Shown here piece after piece: positions 16,460 to 24,612 of a stretch of 64,000 bases of DNA (positions within the stretch are counted from its first letter, which is position 1; each line of letters starts with the position of its first letter). Source of the DNA: Oleiagrimonas soli (GTDB lineage Bacteria; Pseudomonadota; Gammaproteobacteria; Xanthomonadales; Rhodanobacteraceae); assembly GCF_000761445.1 (NCBI RefSeq), contig NZ_KN196470.1, forward strand, positions 1,286,823-1,350,822, read 5' to 3'. Position numbers and translations under genes: made by a program. The notes beneath the pieces are model-generated. The model ran no database searches. It saw only the letters and a program-made list of their open reading frames with translations, and was not told the origin of the DNA.

Positions 16460-16525
16460 CAATTCGCTGCAGCCGACCGTCATCCCGCTACGCGGGCTGC
16501 CGGCGGCTGAGCTCAGGCGTCAGAC
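16454..16525 (+). repeat. attC recombination site
   Basis: Begins GCCTAACAATTCGCTGCAGC and ends GAGCTCAGGCGTCAGAC. The inner arms CCGACCGTC and GGCGGC, and the hairpin CCCGC-TAC-GCGGG, form the stem. The left arm strongly resembles well-known class 1 cassette attC ends (GCCTAACAATTCG). The right core GTCAGAC has one change from GTTAGAC. Length 72 bases. Confidence 0.75.
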
Positions 16526-16538
16526 GGCAGGGGGAGTT

Positions 16539-16958
16539 GTGGGCACAGAAGAAAAGTACGAATCGGACTTCACGTCAGACCTTAACTACGTGATTATGGA
16601 GGGAGCCAGTGATACGTTCGACTTCTCATATCTTCAGTCATTACTGCGCAAACCCAGTGAGGTAAACGCTATTGAGATTGGTCTACAAAATGGGCTGCCT
16701 GCAGAAATTGCAGCACTCTGTTACATGTTTGCGCAAGCTCGTATGGCCGAGAAATGGATGGGTACGATACAAGTCATTTTTTCTCGTGAAAAAAGGCGCC
16801 ATGCCAAGCTCATCATCTTTGTTAAGCGGCATTCAATATATCGCTTAAACAAGCTCTTGGGAGAAAGGGCTGGGCCTTTGGCAAGTGCTTTCTATGATGA
16901 GTTTTGGCATATGCCATCCGACCCTACTTTCACAAGCCTAACTCTCGGGGGTGAGTAG
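16539..16958 (+). CDS. Hypothetical protein (second cassette gene of array B)
   Basis: 139 aa from a GTG at 16539, 14 bases past the attC right core and close behind GGGGAG. An ATG at 16596 would give 120 aa but has no ribosome site. Soluble mixed alpha/beta text (FDFSYLQSLLRKPSEV, GLPAEIAALCYMFAQARMAEKW, RRHAKLIIFVKRHSIYRL), no signal peptide, no recognised family. AT-rich relative to core genes. No attC-like site was found after its stop, so the array may end or be truncated here. Confidence 0.55.
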   Translation: MGTEEKYESDFTSDLNYVIMEGASDTFDFSYLQSLLRKPSEVNAIEIGLQNGLPAEIAALCYMFAQARMAEKWMGTIQVIFSREKRRHAKLIIFVKRHSIYRLNKLLGERAGPLASAFYDEFWHMPSDPTFTSLTLGGE

Positions 16959-17130
16959 TATATTGAATACTTTCTGCAAATGGTGTCACCATTTCGCCGC
17001 CGCCTGTCAATAGAACCATAAGCGCCCGTCGCCCCGCTGTCGGGGAGATCGGTGCCACGTAGCTATGGGTCCGACTTCCGCTGTTTTTTCGGCACGAGGA
17101 TCGCGCCAGTCACCGTTCTAACGTAAAGTG

Positions 17131-17157
17131 GTGTCAGGGACGGTTTGATTTTTTTAG
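17131..17157 (+). repeat. Left imperfect inverted-repeat end of the HNH module
   Basis: GTGTCAGGGACGGTTTGATT followed by a T run. It is the imperfect complement of AAAACGGTTCCAGGTACAC at 17676-17694 on the other side of the HNH gene. Confidence 0.4.
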
Positions 17158-17169
17158 GTGTTAGATTGT

Positions 17170-17667
17170 ATGGATGCGACTCGTCGCGACATCGTAAATT
17201 ATTGGGCCGAACACCAAAGCGAGTGCGGCCTATCAGTCGACTGGGCTGAAGCTGAAAAGCTGTGCTGGCGATGTGCGCACAAGCGCATGCTGCAGCGTTG
17301 CCACATTATTCCTCGTTCATTGGGTGGCGATGAAAGTCCTAGCAATTTGGTGCTTCTGTGTGCTCAGTGTCATGCAGAAGCCCCTAATGTTGCTGACCCA
17401 GAGTTCATGTGGGTCTGGCTCCGCGCGCATGCCGTTCCATTTTATGGGACCTACTGGCAAGAGCGCGGGCTTCGGGAATACGAGCTCATCTATCGTGGAA
17501 AGCCATTTTTAGGTCTTGAGGACACCGATGATATTAGGCAGAGAATGCGGAGTGTTCTTGAGGAAATTTTCCCAAAAACTAGTAGGCACTGGGGTCAGGG
17601 CAAAATTAATCCTGCAACTTGGGCTTGGGTTTTATATCAGGTTGACCAAAGGGTGCGTGAGGGCTAA
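17170..17667 (+). CDS. HNH endonuclease domain protein
   Basis: 165 aa from ATG 17170 (AGGTG ten bases upstream); a GTG at 17158 would add four residues. The HNH/McrA-type zinc-nuclease motif is complete: CWRC, then RCHIIPRSLGGDESPSNLVL (H-I with the following N of the ββα-metal fold), then LCAQCH. Two CxxC pairs bind structural zinc; the His of RCHIIP is the likely general base. The C-terminal half (WLRAHAVPFYG through TWAWVLYQ) is helical and unassigned. Stand-alone HNH proteins of this size are common in mobile DNA. GC is below that of its neighbours, and the gene is bracketed by imperfect inverted repeats (17131-17157, 17676-17694). Confidence 0.8.
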   Translation: MDATRRDIVNYWAEHQSECGLSVDWAEAEKLCWRCAHKRMLQRCHIIPRSLGGDESPSNLVLLCAQCHAEAPNVADPEFMWVWLRAHAVPFYGTYWQERGLREYELIYRGKPFLGLEDTDDIRQRMRSVLEEIFPKTSRHWGQGKINPATWAWVLYQVDQRVREG

Positions 17668-17984
17668 AAGTTGCAAAAACGGTTCCAGGTACACATGCGC
17701 CCGTTTGAATCGGAGCGGCAAAGGCTTCGAAGTACACCTGGAACCGTTCTGGAATCGTTCTGAACCGTTCATGTTCTGGCGAAATTTCTTTCGCAAGTCT
17801 CCGGCATTGTGGCCGTCTGACATTTCGTGCATGCAGTCCACGCGGTAAGTGACCGAGTAAATCATCGCTGGAACTGAAAACGGTTCCAGGTGCACTTACA
17901 CCTGTTTGAGTCCGTAGGGCGAGTCACGCGGAAGTTCGCTTGGCTCCGAGTTTCGGGCTTAGGGCTTAGGGAGGGCTGCACCCG
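17668..17984. repeat. Intergenic region with repeated GGTTCCAGGT elements
   Basis: Three copies of one motif: direct copies at 17676-17713 and 17877-17914 (AAAACGGTTCCAGGT with an A or G, then CAC; both continue to a GTTTGA box), and an inverted copy AAGTACACCTGGAACCGTT at 17730-17748. Further short GGAACCGTTC/GGAATCGTTC/TGAACCGTTC echoes lie at 17740-17769. No gene is supported. Confidence 0.65.
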
Positions 17985-18578
17985 CTACATGTATTTCCAG
18001 TTGCGCTGCTTGCCTTCGGCGAGCCATTCCAGCGTGGTCGCGAGGCGTTTTTCGCGGGTGGCTTCGCGCTTGGCTTCGGTGATCCATTCGATGTACTCGC
18101 GGCGCTGGCCGGGCGGGAAACCCTCGAAGGTGGCGCGGGCCTTGGCGTGTTTCTTCAGTTTCAGGGCGGCGGCGAGGTCGTCGGGGACGGGGGCTTCCGG
18201 TTTGGCGGCGCGTTTGCGTGGTGCGGCGGTGCCTTCGCGGCGTAGACGCACGGCTTGTTTGAGCAGGGTGACGAGTTCCTTTTTCGGCGGCAGGTCGGCT
18301 TTCTTCTGGATGCGGCCGAACTGGCCCATCGCGTCGTCCGCGCTTTCGCCGAGTACCTGCTTGCCGTGCCAGAGGTTGAACGCGCAGTGTTGCTTGAACG
18401 CGGCCATGTTGCAGACGATGCCGCCGTCGACGGTGAAGCAGGGCATGCCCCATTTGATGGTTTCCTCGATGTCCTTGTCGGCGGCGTGCGCGACGGCGCG
18501 CAGGTGTTCGAGGATCGGGCGGGCGAAGTCGGCGGACTTGGCGATGTAGGCGTCGACGCGCGGGTCGGTGGCGGCCAT
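17985..18578 (-). CDS. YdeI/OmdA family protein (DUF1801-type domain plus OmdA tail)
   Basis: 197 aa from ATG 18578 (MAATDPRVDAYIAKSADFAR); the frame stays open upstream but without family similarity. The N-terminal DUF1801 domain has KWGMPCFTVDG and FNLWHGKQ. A Lys/Arg-rich Ala/Pro linker (~118-135) leads to the C-terminal bacteriocin-protection (OmdA) helix block with FEGFPPGQRREYIEWITEAK and the ending EGKQRNWKYM. Proteins of this group are widespread, soluble and of unproven function; YdeI has been linked to antimicrobial-peptide tolerance. The last residues match the family consensus, so the gene is intact. Confidence 0.85.
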   Translation of the reverse strand: MAATDPRVDAYIAKSADFARPILEHLRAVAHAADKDIEETIKWGMPCFTVDGGIVCNMAAFKQHCAFNLWHGKQVLGESADDAMGQFGRIQKKADLPPKKELVTLLKQAVRLRREGTAAPRKRAAKPEAPVPDDLAAALKLKKHAKARATFEGFPPGQRREYIEWITEAKREATREKRLATTLEWLAEGKQRNWKYM

Positions 18579-18859
18579 GGCGGAGTCGTGACGTGGCGGA
18601 ATGCCCAGCCTGCTACGGCGGTGGGCATTCGGCAAGCGCCTGGGTTTGTCAGGCGGGCGGGGGCTGTCCTGCTTGAGACTGGCGAACGGCTGGCCTGCGC
18701 GAGGGACGATGTCCATCCTGCGCCATGAGTGTCCGATGATTCGACGGCTGTGCAACGGACGGTGTTCACCTGCGACCGGGGATGTCCGTAGAGCGAGAGG
18801 ATCGTCAGGCAGGCGGTTTCCGTCCTGCTGTGACGCGCTTCGTGCGACCCGTAGACGCC

Positions 18860-19324
18860 TCAGTCGCGGCGCGAGGTCGGTCGAGATTGAGCCAGCAATT
18901 GATCGAGCTGATTGGCGAAGGCCTGCCGGTCGCGGGTGCCGAGCGCCGATTGGCCGCCGGTGTCGATGCCGCTGGCGCGCAGCGTGTCCATGAAGTCGCG
19001 CATGTTCAGGCGTTCGCGGATGTTCTCCGCCGTGTAGCGTTCGCCGCGCGGGTTCAGGGCCACGGCGTTCTTGGCGACGACTTCGGCGGCGAGCGGGATG
19101 TCGGCCGTCACGACCAGATCGCCGGCGGACACGCGATGCACGATTTCGTTGTCGGCGACGTCGAATCCGGCCTCCACCTGCACCGCACGGATGTTGCGCG
19201 CGGCCGGCGTCTTGATCCAGCGGTTGGCGACGAGCGTCAGTTCGACGCCGGTGCGTTCGGCGGCGCGGAACAGGATGTCGCGGATGACGACGGGGCAGGC
19301 GTCGGCGTCGACCCAGATGTGCAT
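18860..19324 (-). CDS. yaiI: UPF0178 (YaiI/YqxD, DUF188) NYN-domain-like protein
   Basis: 154 aa. Starts [18 protein letters not shown], the family hallmark, with conserved Asp residues of a PIN/NYN-like ribonuclease fold ([42 protein letters not shown]). Biochemical function not established. It is the last gene of a cyclophilin-lpxH-yaiI group on the minus strand, ten bases after lpxH. Confidence 0.92.
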   Translation of the reverse strand: MHIWVDADACPVVIRDILFRAAERTGVELTLVANRWIKTPAARNIRAVQVEAGFDVADNEIVHRVSAGDLVVTADIPLAAEVVAKNAVALNPRGERYTAENIRERLNMRDFMDTLRASGIDTGGQSALGTRDRQAFANQLDQLLAQSRPTSRRD

Positions 19325-19334
19325 CGCGCTGCGC

Positions 19335-20066
19335 TCAGTCGGCCAGCGGCAGGCCGCGCAGGTCGATGCCGTCGGCGTCGACGCGCAGCACCGAGCCTTG
19401 CTCGTACCAGTCGCCCAGCACGATGCGCTGCGCGTGCTTGCCGTCGAGGTCGAGATCGTGCACGTCCGGGCGGTGGGTGTGGCCGTGGATCAGCGTGATG
19501 ACGCCGGCCTTGCGCATGGCGGCTTCGACGGCGTCCTGGTTGACGTCCATGATGGTCTCGCCGGTGCTGCCGGTGTGCGCCTGGCTTTCGGCGCGCGATT
19601 TCGCCGCCAGCGCGCGGCGCGCTTCCAGCGGCGTGGCCAGCACCTGCGCCTTCCACTCGGGCGTGCGCACATTGGCGCGCACTTGCTGGTAGACGGTGTC
19701 GTCGGTGCACAGCAGGTCGCCGTGCATGAGCAGGGTCGGCGTGCCGTACAGCGCGTGCACGGTGGGATCGTCCAGCAGGGTCAGGCCGGCGCGTTCGGCG
19801 AACGCCTCGCCGAGCAGGAAGTCGCGGTTGCCGTGCATGAAGTACACCGGCACGCCGGCGTCGCGCACGGCGCGGGTGGCGCGGGCGATGCGCGACGGCA
19901 GTTCGGCATCGTCGTCGTCGCCGACCCAGGCCTCGACCAGGTCGCCGAGGATGTACAGCGCATCGGCTCCGCGCACTTCGTCGCTGGCGAGGTAGCGCTC
20001 GAACAGCGCGGTGATGTGCGGGCGGCTGTCGTCCAGGTGCAGGTCGGAGATGAACAGGGTGCTCAT
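19335..20066 (-). CDS. lpxH: UDP-2,3-diacylglucosamine diphosphatase
   Basis: 243 aa calcineurin-like phosphoesterase. Metal ligands are visible in [11 protein letters not shown] (D8, H10), [32 protein letters not shown] and [10 protein letters not shown]. The arrangement matches LpxH, which hydrolyses UDP-2,3-diacylglucosamine to lipid X, the fourth step of lipid A synthesis at the inner membrane. The start codon overlaps the stop of the upstream cyclophilin gene by the TCAT/ATGA arrangement (20063-20066), as in the ppiB-lpxH order of other gammaproteobacteria. Confidence 0.95.
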   Translation of the reverse strand: MSTLFISDLHLDDSRPHITALFERYLASDEVRGADALYILGDLVEAWVGDDDDAELPSRIARATRAVRDAGVPVYFMHGNRDFLLGEAFAERAGLTLLDDPTVHALYGTPTLLMHGDLLCTDDTVYQQVRANVRTPEWKAQVLATPLEARRALAAKSRAESQAHTGSTGETIMDVNQDAVEAAMRKAGVITLIHGHTHRPDVHDLDLDGKHAQRIVLGDWYEQGSVLRVDADGIDLRGLPLAD

Positions 20067-20782
20067 GACTTCTTCTTGGCGGCGGGCTTGGTCGGCGCGG
20101 GCTTTTTCGCGGCGCTCTGGGCCTGCGCGGGCTCCGCCGCGCTGGCGGCCGCGGCCGGCGCTTCCTCGCCGATCACCTTGGCGCTCTCGATGACTACCAG
20201 CGGCTTGGGCACGTCGCCGGCGAAGGGACCCTGCGGGTGCGTGGGCAGCTTGGCGATCTTGTCGACCACGTCCATGCCCTTGATGACCTTGCCGAACACG
20301 GTGTAGCCCCAGGTCAGGCCGCTCTGGTCGCTGGTGTAGTCGAGGCGACGGTTGTCGACCAGGTTGATGAAGAACTGCGCGGTGCCCGAATCCGGGTCCG
20401 CGCCGCGCGCCACGGCGATGGTGCCGCGCAGGTTGGACAGGCCGTTGTCGGCTTCCGCCTGCACCGGCGCGCGGGTGCGCTTGGGCGTCAGTTCACGCGT
20501 ATACAGGCCGCCCTGGATCAGGTAGCCGTCGATGACGCGGTGGAACACGGTGCCGTCGTAGAAACCGTCGCGCACGTACTGCAGAAAATTGGCCACGCTC
20601 TTGGGCGACTTGTCCGGGAACAGTTCCAGCGTGATGTCGCCCTGGCTGGTGTGCAGTTGCACTTCGGGACGCGGCACGGGCGCGTTTGCTGCCGTGGACG
20701 AAGCCGATGCGGGGGCGTCCTGCTGCGCCAGCAGCGCGGTCGGAAGCAGGATCAGGGCGAGGGCGAGCAGGATTCTTTGCAT
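20063..20782 (-). CDS. Periplasmic cyclophilin-type peptidyl-prolyl cis-trans isomerase
   Basis: 239 aa from ATG 20782, giving a clear signal peptide (MQRILLALALILLPTALLAQ). An Ala/Ser linker leads to a cyclophilin domain (residues ~40-200) with FHRVIDGYLIQGG, NLRGTIAVARG, GTAQFFINLVDN and GYTVFGKVIKGMDVVDKI. The C-terminal ~35 residues are a low-complexity Ala/Lys/Pro tail ending KKKS. It isomerises prolyl bonds in the envelope (PpiA-like). Translation is coupled to lpxH downstream. Confidence 0.92.
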   Translation of the reverse strand: MQRILLALALILLPTALLAQQDAPASASSTAANAPVPRPEVQLHTSQGDITLELFPDKSPKSVANFLQYVRDGFYDGTVFHRVIDGYLIQGGLYTRELTPKRTRAPVQAEADNGLSNLRGTIAVARGADPDSGTAQFFINLVDNRRLDYTSDQSGLTWGYTVFGKVIKGMDVVDKIAKLPTHPQGPFAGDVPKPLVVIESAKVIGEEAPAAAASAAEPAQAQSAAKKPAPTKPAAKKKS

Positions 20783-20866
20783 GGCGTGGAATCGTTGGTT
20801 CGGGCGCGGCGGAGCGGTCATGATACCCGGCGTGCGCGCCGGTGGCGGTGTTTGCGCGCCGCGCGT

Positions 20867-22387
20867 TCAGCCGCGGTCGGCATGCAGTTCCAGACGGATG
20901 CCGAGGTCGGCCATGTATGGCGCTTCGCGTTCTAGGTCGGTGGCGGTGAGCGGATGCCGCTGCAGCCATGCGCGCGGCAGGCGCAGTGCGATGCGTTCGC
21001 TGTCGGTGCGCAGATGCAGGGTCGGCAGCTTCTGCTCGCGGCGCGCGCGGCGCAGCAGCACGGCCAGACGCAGCAGGGCGGCGACGCGGCGCGCCAGGCT
21101 GCGGTAGCGCACGGGCAGGGCGTCGAACAGCGCCGGGTCGGGCTTGCGTCGGTGGCCCTGCACGATGGCCGCCAGCAGCTCCTGTTCCTGGCGCGAGAAG
21201 CCGGCGAGGTCGGCGTGGCGCAGGATGTACCCGGCGTGCACGTGATGCTGGCTGTGCGCGATCGACAGACCGATCTCGTGCACGCGCGCGGCCCAGCTCA
21301 GCCATTCGCGCTCGCCCGGATGGAACGACCAGCCCGCGCCGGCCTGCTCGAACAGCAGCAGCGCGGTGTCTTCGACGCGCGCGGCCTGGGCTGTGTCGAC
21401 GGCGTAGCGCGCGGCCAGCGAGCGGATGCTGGCAATGCGCGGGTCGCGGTCGCTGCTGCGGCCGACCAGGTCCCACAACACGCCTTCGCGCATGGCGATC
21501 TCGCAGACCTGCATGCGGCGGATGCCGAGCGCGCGGAAGGCCGCTTCCAGCACGGCCACGCCGCCGGCGATGATCGGCGCGCGCTCGGGGCTGAGCGCCG
21601 GCAGATCGATGGCGTCGATATGGCCGGCTCTCAGCAGGTGCTCGCGCAGCGCCGCCAGATGTTCGGCGCGCACGCCGTCGTCGGATAGTTTCAGGGTCTG
21701 CACCATCAGGCCGATGGCCTTGGCGGTGCCGGACGAGCCGATGGTTTCGCTCCAGCCCAGCTCGCGGTAGTCGGCGGCGAATTGCTGCAGCTGCAGGCCG
21801 ATTTCGTCCTGCGCGCGCTGCCAGCGCTCGGCGGTCAGCGCGCCGTCGGGAAAGAAGCGCAGCGTCGAGGCTACGCAGCCGACCTGGATGCTCTCGGTCT
21901 GCAGCGGTTCCAGCCCGCGGCCGACGATGAACTCGGTGCTGCCGCCGCCGACGTCGATCACCAGTCGGCGCTGCTTGGAGCGCGGCAGACCGTGGCTGAC
22001 GCCGAGAAAGATCAGGCGGCCTTCCTCGCGGCCCGAGACCACTTCCACCGGCTGTCCGAGCGCCTGCTCAGCCTGCTCAAGAAAGCCTTCCGGATCGGCC
22101 AGCTGACGCACGGCGTTGGTGGCGATGGCGCGCACGTGGGCGCCGGAAATGCCGGCGATGCGCTGTCCGAAGCGGGCCAGACAGTCCAGCGCGCGTTGCA
22201 GGTAGTCGGGGTCGAGCGTGCCGTCGTTGCGCACGCCGGCGGCCAGCCGCACGCTCTCGCGTACGCGGTCGATGATGCGCGGCGTGCCCTTGTCGTAACG
22301 CGCCACGACCAGGTGAAAACTGTTCGATCCCAGATCGGCGGCGGCTAGCAGGTCGCCGTCGCGGAGAGTGTCGCCGGTGTCGCTCAC
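20867..22387 (-). CDS. ppx: Exopolyphosphatase / guanosine pentaphosphate phosphatase
   Basis: 506 aa from a GTG at 22387 with AAGGAA upstream; an ATG at 22438 lacks a ribosome site. ASKHA ATPase-like fold: phosphate-1 loop AAADLGSNSFHLVVA, DVGGGSTEFIVGRG, and SGTAKAIGLM. The C-terminal helical HD-like domain has ARVHEIGLSIAHSQHHVHAGY. It removes terminal phosphates from polyphosphate and may act on pppGpp. It directly follows ppk, the pairing that sets polyphosphate levels, 60 bases downstream of its stop. Confidence 0.94.
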   Translation of the reverse strand: MSDTGDTLRDGDLLAAADLGSNSFHLVVARYDKGTPRIIDRVRESVRLAAGVRNDGTLDPDYLQRALDCLARFGQRIAGISGAHVRAIATNAVRQLADPEGFLEQAEQALGQPVEVVSGREEGRLIFLGVSHGLPRSKQRRLVIDVGGGSTEFIVGRGLEPLQTESIQVGCVASTLRFFPDGALTAERWQRAQDEIGLQLQQFAADYRELGWSETIGSSGTAKAIGLMVQTLKLSDDGVRAEHLAALREHLLRAGHIDAIDLPALSPERAPIIAGGVAVLEAAFRALGIRRMQVCEIAMREGVLWDLVGRSSDRDPRIASIRSLAARYAVDTAQAARVEDTALLLFEQAGAGWSFHPGEREWLSWAARVHEIGLSIAHSQHHVHAGYILRHADLAGFSRQEQELLAAIVQGHRRKPDPALFDALPVRYRSLARRVAALLRLAVLLRRARREQKLPTLHLRTDSERIALRLPRAWLQRHPLTATDLEREAPYMADLGIRLELHADRG

Positions 22388-22447
22388 GGACCGTTCCTTG
22401 CGTTCATCCGCGGATGATGACACGCCGAGGCCGTCCATGCAGGCCGT

Positions 22448-24577
22448 TCAGCCCAGTGGAGTGAGCAACGATTTCTGCGCGCTGTGCGCGGGCGCGTCGC
22501 CCGGCGCGGTGCGCGTGTAGCGGCCGTCGGCGTTGAGCAGCCAGGCCTGGGTATTGTCCTGCAGATAGTTGATCAGCGCCTCGTCGTAGACGCGCTGGGC
22601 CAGCTCCGGGTCCAGGATCGGGAAAGCTACCTCGATGCGATGGCGCAGGTTGCGCTCCATCCAGTCGGCGCTGGAGCAGTACAGCTCCGCATCGCCGCCG
22701 TTGGCGAACCAGTACACGCGGCTGTGTTCGAGGAAGCGGCCGACGATCGAGCGCACGCGGATGGTGTCGGACACGCCGGGCAGTCCCGGCCGCAGCGTGC
22801 ACGCGCCGCGCACGATCAGGTCGATCTCGACGCCGGCGCGCGAGGCGCGGTACAGGGCCTCGACCACGCTGGGCTCGTTGATGGCGTTCATGCGCGCGAT
22901 GATGCGCGCGGGGCGTCCCGCCTCGGCGTGCGCGATCTCACGGTCGATGCGTTCGAGCACGCCCTGGTGCAGGCTGAACGGCGATTGCAGCAGGCGCTTG
23001 AGCTTGGCGACCTGGCCCAGCCCGGACAGCTGCTGGAAGATGTTGTGCATGTCCTCGCCGATCTCCGGATGCGCGGTGATCAGCGACAGGTCCGTGTACA
23101 CCCGCGAGGTGCCGGTGTGGTAATTGCCGGTGCTGAGGTGCGCGTAGCGGCGCAGGCGGCCGTCCTCGCGGCGCACGATCAGCAGCATCTTGGCGTGGGT
23201 CTTGTGACCGACGATGCCGTACACGACCTGCACGCCGGCTTCCTGCAGGCGCGTGGCCAGCTCGATGTTGGCGGCCTCGTCGAAGCGCGCGCGCAGCTCG
23301 ACCACGACGGTGACGTCCTTGCCGTTGCGCGCGGCCTGCACCAGCAGATCGATCAGCGGCGACTCGATGCCGACGCGATACAGGGTCTGCTTGATCGCCA
23401 GCACCTGCGGATCGTGCGCGGCCTGGCGCAGCAGTTCGACCACGGTCTGGAAGGCGTCGTACGGCTGATGCAGCAGGATGTCGCGCTGGGCCACGGCCTC
23501 GAACAGGCTGGTGTGATGGGTCACCGCCGGCGCCAGACGCGGCGTGAACGGCGCGAACTTCAGGTCCGGCCGTTCGATCATGTCGTAGATGGCGACCACG
23601 CGGTTGAGGTTGACCGGACCGTCGCAGCGGTACACGTCGTGCTCGCCGAGGCCGAAGTTGGCGGTCAGCAGGTCGGTGATCGGTTTCGGGCAGTCGCTGG
23701 CGATTTCCAGCCGCACCGGCATCGCATAGCCGCGCCCGGCCAATTCCTCGGACAGTGCCGAGGCCAGGTTCTCGACTTCGTCCTCGTCGACGATCAGCTC
23801 GCTGTTGCGGGTGACGCGGAACTGGTACGAACCCTTCACGTGGAAGCCGGGGAACATGTCGTCGGCGAAGTGATGCAGCAGGCCGGACAGGAACACGAAG
23901 TCGTGCTCGCCCTCGGCGACCTCGTCGGGCAGGCGGATGATGCGCGGCAGCGAGCGCGGCGCGCGCACCAGGGCCATGTGTCCCTCGCGGCCGAAGGCGT
24001 CGCGGCCTTCCAGGGTCACGGCCAGGTTCAGGCTCTTGTTGAGGATGCGCGGAAACGGGTGCGCCGGGTCCAGGCCCAGCGGCGACAGCACCGGCAGGAT
24101 CTCGTTCTGGAAGTAGCCCTTCAGCCAGCGCTGCTGCTTGTCGCTCCAGTCGCGCCGACTGACGAAGCGGATGCCCTCGGCTTCGAGCGCAGGCAGAAGT
24201 TCCTCGTGCCAGACCACGTACTGTTCGGCGGTCAGTTCCAGGGCGCGTTCGCGGATCTGGTCCAGCACCTCGCGCGCGGCCATGCGGTCGGGACCGGGGA
24301 TGGCGTCGCCGAAGGCGAAGTGATGGCGCAGCGCGGCCACGCGCACCTCGAAGAATTCATCGAGGTTGGTGTTGGTGATGCACAGGAAACGCAGGCGTTC
24401 GAGCAGCGGCACGTCCGGGTCGCGCGCCTGCGCCAGCACGCGGAAGTTGAATTCCAGCGCGGCCAGCTCGCGGTTGATGTACAGCTCCGGCTGCTGCAGG
24501 TCGTCGGGCAGGGCGGCGGTACGGGCGTGTTCGGGCGCGGCGTTCACGGGGAAATCCTGGCGGTTCGGGTCCATCAT
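22448..24577 (-). CDS. ppk: Polyphosphate kinase 1
   Basis: 709 aa from ATG 24577 (a second ATG follows at once). All four PPK1 domains are visible: N-terminal helical YINRELAALEFNFRVLAQA; head domain; and two phospholipase D-like C-terminal domains with VVELRARFDEAANI, KTHAKMLLIVRR, and the autophosphorylated His region HLSTGNYHTGTSRVYTD. It makes polyphosphate from ATP at the membrane. The frame is open far upstream into phoR, but that is an antiparallel-style codon bias effect, not a fusion. It lies between phoR and ppx in a phosphate-responsive block. Confidence 0.95.
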   Translation of the reverse strand: MMDPNRQDFPVNAAPEHARTAALPDDLQQPELYINRELAALEFNFRVLAQARDPDVPLLERLRFLCITNTNLDEFFEVRVAALRHHFAFGDAIPGPDRMAAREVLDQIRERALELTAEQYVVWHEELLPALEAEGIRFVSRRDWSDKQQRWLKGYFQNEILPVLSPLGLDPAHPFPRILNKSLNLAVTLEGRDAFGREGHMALVRAPRSLPRIIRLPDEVAEGEHDFVFLSGLLHHFADDMFPGFHVKGSYQFRVTRNSELIVDEDEVENLASALSEELAGRGYAMPVRLEIASDCPKPITDLLTANFGLGEHDVYRCDGPVNLNRVVAIYDMIERPDLKFAPFTPRLAPAVTHHTSLFEAVAQRDILLHQPYDAFQTVVELLRQAAHDPQVLAIKQTLYRVGIESPLIDLLVQAARNGKDVTVVVELRARFDEAANIELATRLQEAGVQVVYGIVGHKTHAKMLLIVRREDGRLRRYAHLSTGNYHTGTSRVYTDLSLITAHPEIGEDMHNIFQQLSGLGQVAKLKRLLQSPFSLHQGVLERIDREIAHAEAGRPARIIARMNAINEPSVVEALYRASRAGVEIDLIVRGACTLRPGLPGVSDTIRVRSIVGRFLEHSRVYWFANGGDAELYCSSADWMERNLRHRIEVAFPILDPELAQRVYDEALINYLQDNTQAWLLNADGRYTRTAPGDAPAHSAQKSLLTPLG

Positions 24578-24612
24578 AGCCCCGGAATGATGACGCGGGG
24601 ATGGCACGCCGT

